A stretch of DNA of 64,000 nt from Blastomussa wellsi (GCA_947652115.1 OX393572.1:12101923-12165922); one strand, 5' to 3'. Counted from the stretch's first letter, positions 35,179-44,588 are shown. Notes: generated by a model not told the origin, from the sequence alone. Numbers and translations: made by a program.

Positions 35179-35276
35179 ATGTGCATCCCTGGATAGACAA
35201 GGATAGACACATCTCCGCTGTACATGTACATCAGGAAAAGAACAGAGCAAGGCAGACCATGCATTTCACCAATCTG
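35179..35276 (+). CDS. candidate internal exon of an unrecognised gene
   Basis: The acceptor TTTTATCTTTAAG and donor CTG|GTGAGT bound 98 bases. Only one frame is open, giving 32 residues that include VHPWIDKDRHISAVHVHQEK and RQTMHFTNL. Phase at the end is 0, compatible with the exon at 56694, but the distance is large and the link is speculative. Confidence 0.3.
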
Positions 35277-35379
35277 GTGAGTACAATATTGTTGCTTTAT
35301 GTCCCTAATATTTACTAAGATAAAATAATTAACAGGGCTTAAAACTTGTTTAAATAAAAACCAAAGGATTTAGACTAGA

Positions 35380-35460
35380 TTTAAACCTAGGTTAACAAAT
35401 TTAAACCTAGGTTAACAAATTAAACCTAGGTTAGGGTAACAAATTAAAAATAGACAAATA
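35380..35460 (+). repeat. three-unit tandem repeat, period about 21-25 bp
   Basis: Three copies of AAACCTAGGTTA followed by ACAAATT; the third has a GGGT insertion. Confidence 0.75.
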
Positions 35461-35480
35461 ATCAAGGTTAAACAAGCTTA

Positions 35481-35520
35481 AAAGTTTGGTCTAAAATGAG
35501 CTTCTGGCTGCCAACCTACA
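35481..35520. repeat. 40-bp inverted repeat, left member
   Basis: The line AGCTTCTGGCTGCCAACCTA and 20 bases before it recur in inverted form at 47308-47347. The pair encloses the viral relic, 11.9 kb apart. Confidence 0.65.
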
Positions 35521-36413
35521 GTATTTTGCAAATTAAAGTAATGCAAGCCGAATGCGCGAATTTTGTACTTTGTTATCCCGACTTTTCGATCGAAGGATGA
35601 AGACAGTTTGTGCGAAAGGTTGGAGCAAGCTCTCGTCATTCCAAACGAAAATTCACTAAAACAAACAGCAGTGCAGTGAAAGATAAGTGAAAGTTCTCCA
35701 CACGTTCGGTACAATCAGAATTGAGTGCATACCAGGTGAATCCAACAATACATTCTGCAACATACCATAGCTTGACAATGTGTTCTTGCAGATGTTGCAC
35801 TTTAGTTTTCCTTGCCCCTTCACCAACTCTTTAAAAACTCTTTAAAAAAAACACAAAAAACACTTCTAAATGGTTGCCCATATTGTGGTCAGACATCCTA
35901 ATAAATAAGAAACAAAGAATAAAATAATAAAATTGTGTACAGTACCTTCATTGGGTTATTTTTTCGAAAAATTTCACGTCAATTTCAGAAAAACTTGAAA
36001 TGCACACAAGCTCTATACAATCCCAAAGACTGAAACCTTCTTTTTAGTGCAGAGTGCACTATTGGGATGATTTGTTGTGGACTGTCGTCTTCTAAACCAC
36101 TAAGGCAGTAGTAGACCCGGGGTCAAACAAATAACACCTGATCTTCAGGCATTTATTTTCCTATTTTAAGCCTCCCAATGCCCACCCCTTCCACAATGTG
36201 AAGTGAGTAAAGCAAACTTCGTATTGTGGGGTTTTAAACAAGGAGGGAAAAAACTGAGGAAGGAGGAGGGGTAAACAACAACCAATTTTCGACAACCACC
36301 TGTCATTGTAACCAAAAAGTTTTGGCAACCAAGCGTTGCATACATGTAAGATTTGTTGGTGCATGACGGCAGGTTGTGGAATCTCACGTGAAGTATTTGA
36401 CAAAGATCATACA

Positions 36414-37031
36414 ATGCTTTTTACACATGTACTTCACGGTTCAGCGCATCTTGTACAAGCTCGGAGGCAGCCGAAGCTTGAGCGCAGTCAGATCAACAAC
36501 CATTACGACGTGGCTTCTTACAAAAGATTGTGCGCAGAGTTCGGCGTTGACCCGTCAACTGATTTCCGCTTCACGTACGGGGCAAACCACGGGCTGGGAA
36601 GCGTTTACATTTATTGCCGCAACCCTTTCATACTGGACGTGCCCTATCCATCGGCAAAAGCAATATTCAACGACGAGGACCCAAAGGCGTCAGAAAAGGG
36701 AATTTCGGTATGCTTCATAAGAAACGACGCTGCGAAAGAGCAATTCAATTGGTTCGCGCCCAAAACCTCGGCAGGTTTGACCCAGGCAGTGCTTTCACGT
36801 ATCAATCAGTCAATTGAAGCCTTTGTGTATTGCATCTTGGGCGCACAAGTCAACGTGAGAAGCAGCATTCTTGGTGCTGGAGGCAGAGCAAAAGAAGCCC
36901 AGAGTGAGTTCCTTGTCTTGGTGGAACACGCGATAAGGCAAACGGATCTGACCAAGTCAGTTCAAAGATACCAACTTGCCGTAAACGAGGCAAAGGTGAG
37001 GCTCAACCTTGCTGTGTGCCCGGGGGCCTGA
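36414..37031 (+). CDS. viral-relic protein of unknown function
   Basis: From the ATG at 36414 the frame runs 205 codons to TGA at 37029. The part from about residue 24 on (ERSQINNHYDVASYKRLCAE) has the composition of a real protein and the same codon character as the cluster. It contains FRFTYGANHGLGSVYIYC and an all-helical second half. No catalytic motif or membrane segment is visible. It lies directly before, and in the same orientation as, the small membrane protein at 37035. The true start is uncertain because upstream sequence is also open. A minor virion protein is one possibility; that is inference from position. Confidence 0.5.
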   Translation: MLFTHVLHGSAHLVQARRQPKLERSQINNHYDVASYKRLCAEFGVDPSTDFRFTYGANHGLGSVYIYCRNPFILDVPYPSAKAIFNDEDPKASEKGISVCFIRNDAAKEQFNWFAPKTSAGLTQAVLSRINQSIEAFVYCILGAQVNVRSSILGAGGRAKEAQSEFLVLVEHAIRQTDLTKSVQRYQLAVNEAKVRLNLAVCPGA

Positions 37032-37034
37032 CTG

Positions 37035-37400
37035 ATGCCCGCGCGGATGGAGAGCCCGGATGGAGAGCACGGTTGGCTACAACAACCAGCCCAAGCGACG
37101 CCAGGTATGAAGCTGGGTGTCAATGACGGGGTAAACAAAAGCACAAAAAAAGCAGGGCTTCAGTATATGGATGGCGAGAGACCGAAAATAAACCCGCCAA
37201 ACAGTCACCCTTCGAATCCAACTCACAAAGCAGCAAAAAAAGAGGCAGCGCCTGTGATCCAAACAGCTGCAGAAGAGCAAACGGAATCTGAACCAACGCC
37301 AACGGCTGGCTCCGGCAGTGAGTCACATGATGTGAACAAAATAGCTGTCATTGTTGGCGTGGTTGCAGTTGCGGGTTTGGCATTCTTGTTATTTCGTTAA
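37035..37400 (+). CDS. small tail-anchored membrane protein of the viral relic
   Basis: 121 residues starting three bases after the preceding stop. The first 95 residues are hydrophilic and rich in Pro, Lys, Glu and Ser. The last 20 (INKIAV-like start, then VIVGVVAVAGLAFLLF) form one hydrophobic segment ending in Arg, the layout of a C-terminally anchored protein. The frame is intact. No homologue is recognised. The gene is convergent with the minus-strand coiled-coil gene, whose stop lies about 65 bases away. Confidence 0.55.
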   Translation: MPARMESPDGEHGWLQQPAQATPGMKLGVNDGVNKSTKKAGLQYMDGERPKINPPNSHPSNPTHKAAKKEAAPVIQTAAEEQTESEPTPTAGSGSESHDVNKIAVIVGVVAVAGLAFLLFR

Positions 37401-37466
37401 CGCCGCTTCTTGATATAGGTCTCCATTAGGAAGGCCACCACAGCCAAAATCAGCAGCCAGGTGTGC

Positions 37467-38714
37467 TCAGCGAGAAAACTGATGGCCTGAACAGCGGAAA
37501 CTCACAATCGAGCCAGTTAGACCTGGCAGAGCAGTTGCAACCTTTGAGCCAATATCTTTCAGACCTTTTCCCAACGCTTTGCTGGTGGCCTTCAAAGAGT
37601 TGGTGATGGCGCCAATAACAGCACCAATCATGACACCAGCAGCAAGAAAGATTGTTGTGACTGTCACGCCATAGTTTTTTGAAGATCTCTTTGACCCTTT
37701 CACGAAGTGTTTGCAACCGCGCGAGCTCCTCGGTTCTTTCCGCAACTCTTCCTTCCGCGGCTTCTTTGTCAGAGGGTAAGGCGTTCTCACCGTTGATGAT
37801 TTTCTGATCTTCATCATTTTGTCTTTGAAGGTCGGATTCTTGCTCACGCAGTTCATCCAACGTTCTTGTTTTGTTGAGCCTTTTTTCCATGGTGTTTCTT
37901 TCGCTCTCTTTGGCCACGAGGCTTGCCCTGAGTTGGTCGATCTGGGTTTGTTCTTTGGCTTTACTTTGTTTTTGTACTCGTTTTTCAAGAGCTGCCACCT
38001 CTTTTTTGCATTTTCAAAATCTGTTTTAAGATTTTTTTATCAGTTGCTGCTGTCTCCGCAGTTCTGCCTCACTTTCAACATTCGAACCATGTTCATCTTG
38101 TAACCCATCAATCCTTGCTTGAGTTTGCTCAATTCTGTTTCTCAGATTTTGAGCCTCTTGTGTAGCTTTTTCCTTTTCTGCAGCAATTTTTTCAGCATCT
38201 CTTAATTGTTGTTCGGTCTCTCTCAATCTCTGACGTTGTTCTCTTATGCTCTCATTGTCTTGAGCGATAATTTCTTGTGCCATCGGCTCAAGTTGGTCTT
38301 TGATTTCTTTAGTAAGATTTGGATTTAGCCTTTCTTTTCCTGTTGACCTTTCTTTGGTGAAAAGGGCATGTAATTTTCCCTTTAGGCTGTAAGAGGCTCC
38401 AAGATTTGTCGCCGAGCTTTCTTGAAACATCCCCTTGGACTATTCCATGCTTTTTCTCTCATTGATTGCGCACTGCTGCCCACCAAAGGAGTTTCCTCTG
38501 TGTAAGAAGTGTCAGGCATCCCGCTCTGTTTGTGCTGCATTGTTTGCATTTCATAGTGTTCGCCACTATGGAAGGGTGTCGATGCAGAGCCAGGCTGAAA
38601 TGGACGGGTTGTATTGACCTCTTGTTCATCGTCATTGTCATTGTCATCGTCATCGTGGTCAATAGCATGGTCAAGTTTGGGGTCGTCGTATCCAAAGTGT
38701 CCACCTTCTGCCAT
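37467..38714 (-). pseudogene. coiled-coil membrane protein of the viral relic, frameshifted
   Basis: Starts at ATG 38714. An N-terminal part with an acidic tract (DHDDDDNDNDDEQE) is followed by a long Glu/Gln/Arg-rich coiled coil (for example EQRQRLRETEQQLRDAE) and then a C-terminal hydrophobic segment (TIFLAAGVMIGAVIGAI) with a Gly/Leu/Lys-rich end. The reading frame shifts at least three times, near 38400, near 38020 and near 37685, the last two at runs of A or T. The parts remain collinear, so this was one gene of about 410 codons. It may have been a membrane-associated virion protein; that is inference. It diverges from the capsid-like gene across a 37-base spacer. Confidence 0.6.
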
Positions 38715-38751
38715 TCTATATTAAACAAGAATATTTTTTGTTTAATAATAG
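38715..38751. promoter_or_regulatory. bidirectional start region with mirrored TTTAATATAG-like motifs
   Basis: Read outward in each direction the spacer gives TTGTTTAATATAGAATG for the minus gene and TTGTTTAATAATAGATG for the plus gene, each running into the start codon. Similar AT-rich motifs precede other starts of the cluster. Confidence 0.5.
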
Positions 38752-39996
38752 ATGATGGCGGTGCAAGAAAACCTTCAGCCAAAGCACACCGAGAAAAAGC
38801 TTGGCGCGATGAAAGCCAAGCATGCAGTAAAACGTATCACCTTTGATCATAGCGACCCCAGCCCCAGCGAGACCCTGTATGTTTCGGTGCCCAAGCTGAA
38901 TGAGAATGAGGTCCTCGTGCCCAGCTCGCTCGCACTGCTCTTCAACATCGACTTGTCTGGAGGGCACACCAACAACTTCCTCATTCAAAATGTCGCACGC
39001 GCTCTGGTCGACAAGCTGGTTGTGAAGTATGCAGGCACCATACTGCAGGACACGGTGGGGTATGACATCTTCAAGATCTGGGAGGACCTTTTCCTCTAGC
39101 AAGAGGAGCGGGATAACATGCTGCTGGACGGCATTCAGAGTGAGGACCTTTGCAAGATCCACTCAAACGCTGGGGATAAGGAAGCCTCGGGTATTGCCAC
39201 GGAAAAAGCGCTGAACAGTGTTTTCGGAACGAAATACCGCATCAGACTGGACCACCAGATTCTGACCGACCACGGCGTCTTTTACCCCCAAGCTCTTTAC
39301 AACTTCCTCGTGTTTGAGTTGACACTTGCGCCGGCCTCACAGGTTGCCAAAGGCTCTGACCCAACAAAACTGAAATACATGCTGACCAACATCCAGCTCG
39401 GGTACAGAATGATCAGAAGCAAGACTCTGGCGGACGACGCACACAGTGTTTATTCCGCTGGCAAGGAATTCATGTACGATCATGTGATGCGGGCTGAGGT
39501 GGTCACCTTCGCAAAAGGTACGGAAACAAGGAATAACCTCAGAGTCAACCCCTAGAGAAGGTCCCTTAAAGGCATCCTTCTCCTCTTTGTTGAGCTATAT
39601 GTCGCTGGCACCAGGGATTCAGAAAAGTACCTCAGCCCTGACCTGACAAAAGTCAGCATTACGGTGAACGGCATCAACAACAACGGCAACAACGGCATCA
39701 AAGGCAAGGACATTTGGGACGAAGCCAGCCGCTTCTTTGTCAAGACAAAAACGCCGCACATGAATCTGACGAAGTTCTACAACGATGACAAGTTCGGGCT
39801 TTTGATCGATTTGCGTTCAGTGGCAGATCAGTCGATGCACGGCAGTGGCACGTGCCTCTTGAACACAAAAGACGGGGTCCAGCTTGAGCTCGAGAGGAAC
39901 GCCAGTGGATCAGGCAATGTGAACTGCCACGTTTTTGTTATCAGTGACTCGAAGATGAACATATTGGGGCGGCAATTTGATGCTGTACAATACTGA
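38752..39996 (+). pseudogene. capsid-like protein of the viral relic, two nonsense codons
   Basis: One reading frame of about 414 codons runs from ATG 38752 to TGA 39994-39996, interrupted by TAG at 39097-39099 and TAG at 39553-39555. Frame and protein character continue unchanged across both stops. Motifs include FDHSDPSPSETLYVSVPKL near the start, YRIRLDHQILTDHGVFYPQA in the middle and GLLIDLRSVADQSMHGSG near the end. It sits directly before the packaging ATPase and has the beta-rich, catalysis-free look of a jelly-roll capsid protein. The capsid assignment is inferred from position and composition rather than from a diagnostic motif. Confidence 0.55.
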
Positions 39997-40003
39997 TATA
40001 GAA

Positions 40004-40597
40004 ATGAACCCGAGCCACATCCCGTTCAAAGCTCTCATTGTTGGTCCGACGAATTCAGGCAAATCAAGTTTTGTGGTGGACCAGATCTATGGCCCTTTTC
40101 GTGGCAAGTTCAAATACATCGTGCTCATCTGCCCGACATTCGCGCATAACAAAACCTACCCCCGAATTGGTGTAGACGATCCACGAATGCTTGTGATAAT
40201 ATGTGTGCAACACAAGGTGGAAAATTGGTTGAAGCTCGTGAGCTTTGTTTTCGAGGGCACCAACATGCTCATAATCCTCGATGACTGTGCAGCCTCGAAA
40301 GATGTGAAAGGGCGCACAGGCCAGCTGGTAAATCTTGCCCTTTCTGCTCGACATTGGCATCAGCATTTGGGTGCTGACACAGAAGATGACCAGCATAACA
40401 GCCTCCTTCCGGGGAACGTCGCGGCGGTCGTTCTCTTTTACACCCCCACGGCCAAGACCACGAAAGCCATCTTTGATGATTACGCTGGGGAACTCTCCCA
40501 GGATGAGTACAAAGGTCTGATTTCAAAGCTGAAAGAGCAAAATTTCGCTTATCTCGTGTTCTCACCTCGGCACCCCTACGGGGTTAAGTTATTTTGA
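40004..40597 (+). pseudogene. FtsK/HerA-type genome packaging ATPase of the viral relic, internally frameshifted
   Basis: The ATG at 40004 is chosen because TGATATAGAA precedes it and the upstream frame overlaps the capsid-like gene. The 197-codon frame has Walker A GPTNSGKSS (residues 14-22) and Walker B MLIILDDC (88-95), the pattern of A32-like packaging ATPases that pump DNA into capsids. Between about 40345 and 40415 the open frame reads an unrelated stretch, while the next frame there reads GISIWVLTQKMTS, a sensor-like strand typical of the family. Two compensating indels therefore replaced about 20 residues while leaving an uninterrupted frame. The C-terminal part (AKTTKAIFDDYAGELSQDEY) is in the original frame. 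Activity is unlikely. Confidence 0.75.
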
Positions 40598-40628
40598 ATT
40601 GAAAAAATGAAAGCGGTAAGATATTACA

Positions 40629-41451
40629 ATGGCTGAAGAGCATGCAATTGCGGAAGTTATGAACCTGCTGGAAGCCGAGCCGTCGAGCGGGCCAGCTGAA
40701 GGTGGTGTGGCAGGCTTAACGGTGCCTGGGCCTGATATTCCAGCTCTTCGTGAGCAGCTGGCCATGCTGGTGTCGACAGGAAAAGCCAAAGAGGCCATCG
40801 TGGTGCAGTTAACACACGAGCAGGTGACGCGCCTGAGCGACAAAGATGTTGAGAAATACACCAAACGGTTTGAGACATACGTGGGCTCAAAGACAACTGA
40901 CAGCTTGATCGACAGCTTCATTTTTCTTGTGACCAAAGCGGTGGGAATGGCCGTTGACGTCAAAGACATCGATGCTTATTGAAAAGAACTCAGAAACGAC
41001 TACGTCATCAACAAAGAGCTCTCCAACCTGGCCGGCAATATTGCTTTAAAGTCCGGCCGTTTTCTTGCTCTGGCCAACACGGTACTGATCATCACAAAAC
41101 GCATTAATTTTAATGAGCATAAGTTGATATCACACAGCAAGCGACAACCCCAACTCCAACCACAAGGCCAGCAAAAAATCCCAAGCGAGTTGCTGCTGGT
41201 AAACTCATAGCTGAGAAAACAAGGCAGGCCGGCAAAGCACAGAAAAAAGCTTATCTCGAGGCTACTGCCATAATTGCAAGAGAGAAGGAAAAAAATCTGC
41301 GCCTGCTCCTGAGCAGTTTCCAGAGACCGCACCAGAGCCCGCTGCAGCTGAACCTGCATCGGAACCCGCGCCTCAGGTGAGGATGCAAGCATCTCCACAG
41401 CCCAAAAAAGGCATTCGCCTGATGGATTGGCCAGAGGTGAAATTCATTTGA
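40629..41451 (+). pseudogene. viral-relic protein of unknown function, broken by TGA and frameshifts
   Basis: Starts MAEEHAIAEVMNLLEAEP. A Pro/Gly/Ala-rich linker leads to a helical part (LTHEQVTRLSDKDVEKYTKR). TGA at 40980-40982 interrupts it, but the same frame continues with ELRNDYVINKELSNLAGNIA until TAG at 41208-41210. The rest lies in shifted frames: a basic Ala/Lys-rich part (RQAGKAQKKAYLEATA) and an Ala/Pro/Glu-rich tail ending DWPEVKFI at 41451. The architecture suggests a structural or core-binding protein, but no domain is recognised. Confidence 0.5.
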
Positions 41452-41460
41452 ATTTATTTT

Positions 41461-41649
41461 ATGATGTTGTATAACAAAATGTGGAAAGTACCAGACTTCC
41501 AACAGTTTGCGATAAGCATCGCAGCCGTTTCAGGCATTGGCTTAATTTGGGGGACATTCACGTACAATTGCCTTAAAACTATCTTTTGGATTGCCAAAAA
41601 TCCTGATCATTTCAAAGAAGTATTTGAGGTAGAAGAAGGCGAGGGATAA
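41461..41649 (+). CDS. small membrane protein of the viral relic
   Basis: 62 residues from ATG ATG at 41461. One hydrophobic segment (FAISIAAVSGIGLIWGTF) is followed by a shorter amphipathic part and a strongly acidic end (EVFEVEEGEG). The frame is intact. It starts ten bases after the preceding gene. No homologue is recognised. Confidence 0.5.
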   Translation: MMLYNKMWKVPDFQQFAISIAAVSGIGLIWGTFTYNCLKTIFWIAKNPDHFKEVFEVEEGEG

Positions 41650-41686
41650 TTTCAATTAAATATTTTTTCTCTTCTCTATAACCAAC

Positions 41687-41908
41687 ATGTCCGACAAGAA
41701 GCTCGTGAAAATAGTCATGGATGCCGCCACCCTTACCAGCCTCGCTGCTGGCATAGGCTGGGTTGCCAAAAAAACGTTAAAGAAAGGTTTTACAGGTGAT
41801 CCTTCTAATTCTATTGAAAACTACGCAATGTTCACAGCTGTAATGGCAGGGAGTGTTGCACTCAAACAGTATCTTGAGGACCAGAAAATCCTTCCCACCA
41901 ACGCCTAA
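41687..41908 (+). CDS. small membrane protein of the viral relic, two hydrophobic segments
   Basis: 73 residues. Segments ATLTSLAAGIGWVA and YAMFTAVMAGSVAL are separated by a basic turn (KKTLKKGF), a hairpin-like arrangement reminiscent of small virion membrane proteins. TCTCTATAACCAAC precedes the ATG. The frame is intact. Confidence 0.5.
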   Translation: MSDKKLVKIVMDAATLTSLAAGIGWVAKKTLKKGFTGDPSNSIENYAMFTAVMAGSVALKQYLEDQKILPTNA

Positions 41909-41947
41909 AATTCTGCATTTGAAAATACCTCTGCTAATATACGAAGC

Positions 41948-42344
41948 ATGGCAAGTATCGCGATTATGGTTGGCGGGGCTGTGTTGAACACGGCGGCGGT
42001 GATAATTATCTCACGAGGGCTTTTGGAGGCGGTGACAAAGCAGCGCAAGAAGAAAAAGTGCGCCGTGATAAAGCTCTTGAGGCGTCTCAAGCTGCGTACG
42101 CAAAATACACACATGCCCGCACCAAACTTCTTGACTGGATTGCGACAAACATGCAAATAAAGGAGGAGGCCAAGTAGAACTTCGCCAACACAACCAGGCG
42201 CATCCTGAAGAACGAATGATACCTCCCAAAGAGCCCAAGTTCTCTGATTTCTATCAGCCAAGTGAGCAGCAGAAAAATGGTGAACTCGTGTTCTTGGGCG
42301 CCAGGGCGCTCGACCTGGGCTACGCAGCCTTCCGGTTCCTTTAA
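41948..42344 (+). pseudogene. viral-relic protein with N-terminal hydrophobic segment, frameshifted
   Basis: Starts MASIAIMVGGAVLNTAAVII, a membrane or signal-like segment. After a frameshift near 42020 the neighbouring frame carries a helical Ala/Lys/Arg-rich part (EASQAAYAKYTHARTKLLDW) to TAG at 42175-42177. A further shift leads to PPKEPKFSDFYQPSEQQ and a hydrophobic C-terminus ending at TAA 42342-42344. CTAATATACG precedes the ATG. Function unknown. Confidence 0.5.
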
Positions 42345-42368
42345 ACTTTTCCTTACTTATATAGCGCG

Positions 42369-43238
42369 ATGGATGCAAAACTCTCAAAGATATACTACGG
42401 CCCTGGGGGATATTGGAAAGGCATTGCCGCTATCAAAAAATTATTCGAGGCCGCCAAGGTACCAGAAGACACTGCAAAAAAGTGGCTGGTCAAGCAAGCC
42501 CTCTGGCAGATATACCTGCCCACTCCGAGGTGCATTCCTCGACCAAAATTCGACGTGTCCACATCCAGCGCGGTCCACCAAGGGGACCTTCTTTTTCTGC
42601 CACACAACAAACTGCCCCACGGGCGCAAAGTTTTCAAATACGCGCTGACCGTTGTCAACATGGCCAGCCGCTACAATGAGGCCGAACCCTTGACTTCGAA
42701 AAATTCTGATGACTAATATCCAGCGTGGGCGCATTAACATTCACCGCGACCAGGCCATTGTTGAACGCTTCAACCGCACCCTTGCCGAGCGCTTGTTCGG
42801 GCACCAGTACGCCGTGGAAATGTGTCTCCCAGAGGGTCAGCGGTCCACTGCGTGGGTGAAAAGGCTGCCTGAAGTTTTGGCTTTGAACAACAAAGTCACC
42901 CGTCTGACGCGGAAAAAACCTGCAAAAGCAATCAAAGAAAAACTGTTTCTGTGAAGCCCTCAACTCGTTATTTAAGGCCTGTTGGGGTGAACGAAAAAAA
43001 GCTCCCCTCCCTGATTAATGTTCCCTATCTCTACCAACCCGGTGAGCTTGAAGGAGGCGTAAGAAGGGCCACAGATCCGATCTGGTCTTTGAAAGTATAT
43101 ACTCTTGAAAGGTCTGTTACAAATCCAAATGAGCCTGTTCTCTACTATTTGCATGATGGGCCCAAGCGAGGCTTTGTACGTGAAGAACTGCTGGTTGTCC
43201 CTCCAAACACCCCTCTTCCTCCATCTGACACTAACTAA
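42369..43238 (+). pseudogene. retroviral-type integrase of the viral relic, core deletion and frameshifts
   Basis: TTATATAGCGCG precedes ATG 42369. Three collinear pieces are visible. The first, 42369-42716, holds a helical N-terminal region (AAKVPEDTAKKWLVKQALWQ) and the start of the catalytic core with HQGDLLFLPH, whose Asp is the probable first acidic residue. The second, 42709-42954, resumes in another frame at RINIHRDQAIVERFNRTLAE, whose Glu is the probable third acidic residue. The third, 42951-43238, carries the C-terminal domain (YLYQPGELEGG and LYYLHDGPKRGFVREELL). The part between pieces one and two, where the second catalytic Asp is expected, is missing, and the deletion also changed frame. 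Maverick/Polinton integrases insert the element into host DNA; this one cannot be active. Confidence 0.75.
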
Positions 43239-43830
43239 ATGTGAAATTCGATTGGTTCAGTGTGTATCCCGTCAGACAGCACCCATCTTTTGTTGTAATA
43301 AGCGCTCAGTCCCAGTTTCTGCTGCTCATAAGTGACCATCTGTCCGTCCCACATCCTGAAACCTCTGTTAGTTTCCATGTTCTTGCTACCTTCCAAAGCT
43401 GCCTTGAAACGCTGCCAGGTTATCTCGTTTTGCTTCTTCAACATCCCTTTCGTGCTGAATCCAAGATCTTTTTGCAAAGATGGGAGTCTTCGAATTGGTG
43501 CGATCTTATCTTTGTCACCCCGACTTCGTGATAGCGCATGAACACGAGGCTCGGGCCCCGACCACAGCTTCTTTTAACATTTCGTATGCTTCTTTGCCTG
43601 GACTGTAAAGCTCTGCACCTTTCTCAACTGCTCCCCGGAGTAAGTAGTGCAAACTCACACCCGGGATGCTGACCGCGTCTTTCAAGATGTCGATTCCTTT
43701 TTTGGTGTAGAAGGCCCGCATCTTTTCCAAAGCCTCTTGACCTGGTGCCACGTCGAGATTGTTGTAGTAGCGCAGCCAGTTTGCGAAAGTGTGCATGCCC
43801 TTTTCTTTGAAGGGTTGAAATAAAGAGAAG
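43235..43830 (-). pseudogene. protein-primed family B DNA polymerase of the viral relic, fragments only
   Basis: Reading from right to left, 43515 to about 43820 encodes a middle part of the protein (NNLDVAPGQEALEKMRAFY and KDAVSIPGVSLHYLLRG). A frameshift near 43555 moves the reading into the next frame (LVFMRYHEVGVTKIRSH). After a junction near 43455 the sequence jumps to the extreme C-terminus (43235-43477, MVTYEQQKLGLSAYYNKRW) and a stop. The palm region with the catalytic Asp motifs is absent, as is the N-terminal exonuclease part, lost at the right edge of the element. The fragment converges with the integrase, whose stop overlaps its own. Family identification rests on resemblance to Polinton-type polymerases of cnidarians. 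Confidence 0.65.
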
Positions 43831-44588
43831 AAACCGTATTACTAATCTCTAGCAGCTTGTATATTTCTCCCTTTAATGGACATGAAGAAGAGCCCAAAAC
43901 GTTCAAAGTTCGTTCAAGCTTTCCGCCGACATTGTGGCTTTACGGTAAACTTTGTAAATTTAAAGGTATTGTTACACACTGCCTGGTGCCTCCAGAACTT
44001 AAGTTGCCACTTAAGTAATAATGGGTACTTCACTGGAATAGAAGAGTAAAAACACCGATGTTTGGACAATATGTTTTTCGAGTTCGAAGAAAGATAGCTT
44101 CCCAAATATTGCTGCAGACTCCGTGGCGCCTTCCGAAATCGCAAATAAATTTAATTAGTTTCTGAGGCATTTCGATTTCACCAGTGCAGGAAACTCTCAC
44201 TGAGACAAAGCTGTTGACCTTCAACACCTTTCCCTGAAATGCTTCCTAGATAAATCAATATCATTGTATATAAAATAATTTTAAGTGTTTTTTTAAATTT
44301 GTTCTTGTTTATCATCTCAATGAAAAATTGCTTTTTGCATGAAACAAAATCTTTTCTCTTTCAACTTTGTCATGAGATACTCAGTGTTCTACCAGTTATC
44401 TCCAGTCTTGATAAAAGGAAACACATCTTAATTATGTTTTCAAGAAATCAAAAGTATCATGTTGCGAGCTAAATTTCTGTCTGCTCATATTTGGCAAGCA
44501 AATACTATAATTACAACCAAGTCAAAACAGGCTGGGAGTGGCCGGAAGGGGGAGGGGAGGTTGGACTTGCATGAGTACTGTCACCTAT

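Larger units (their letters stand above)
36414..43830. mobile_element. degraded Maverick/Polinton (adintovirus-like) integrated DNA virus
   Basis: A dense cluster of genes with little intergenic space encodes the hallmark set: packaging ATPase, capsid-like protein, retroviral-type integrase and family B DNA polymerase. It also holds a coiled-coil membrane protein and several small membrane proteins. Orientation is plus except for the coiled-coil gene and the polymerase fragment. Base composition is richer in G and C than the flanks. The polymerase ends abruptly near 43820, so the right side is truncated. No terminal inverted repeat was found at the cluster edges, and no adenovirus-like protease was recognised. 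The internal deletions and stop codons show that it is not functional. Confidence 0.8.

Noticed and set aside
41000..41398. 132-codon minus-strand frame inside the viral relic
   Set aside because: Shadow of the broken plus-strand gene at 40629-41451.
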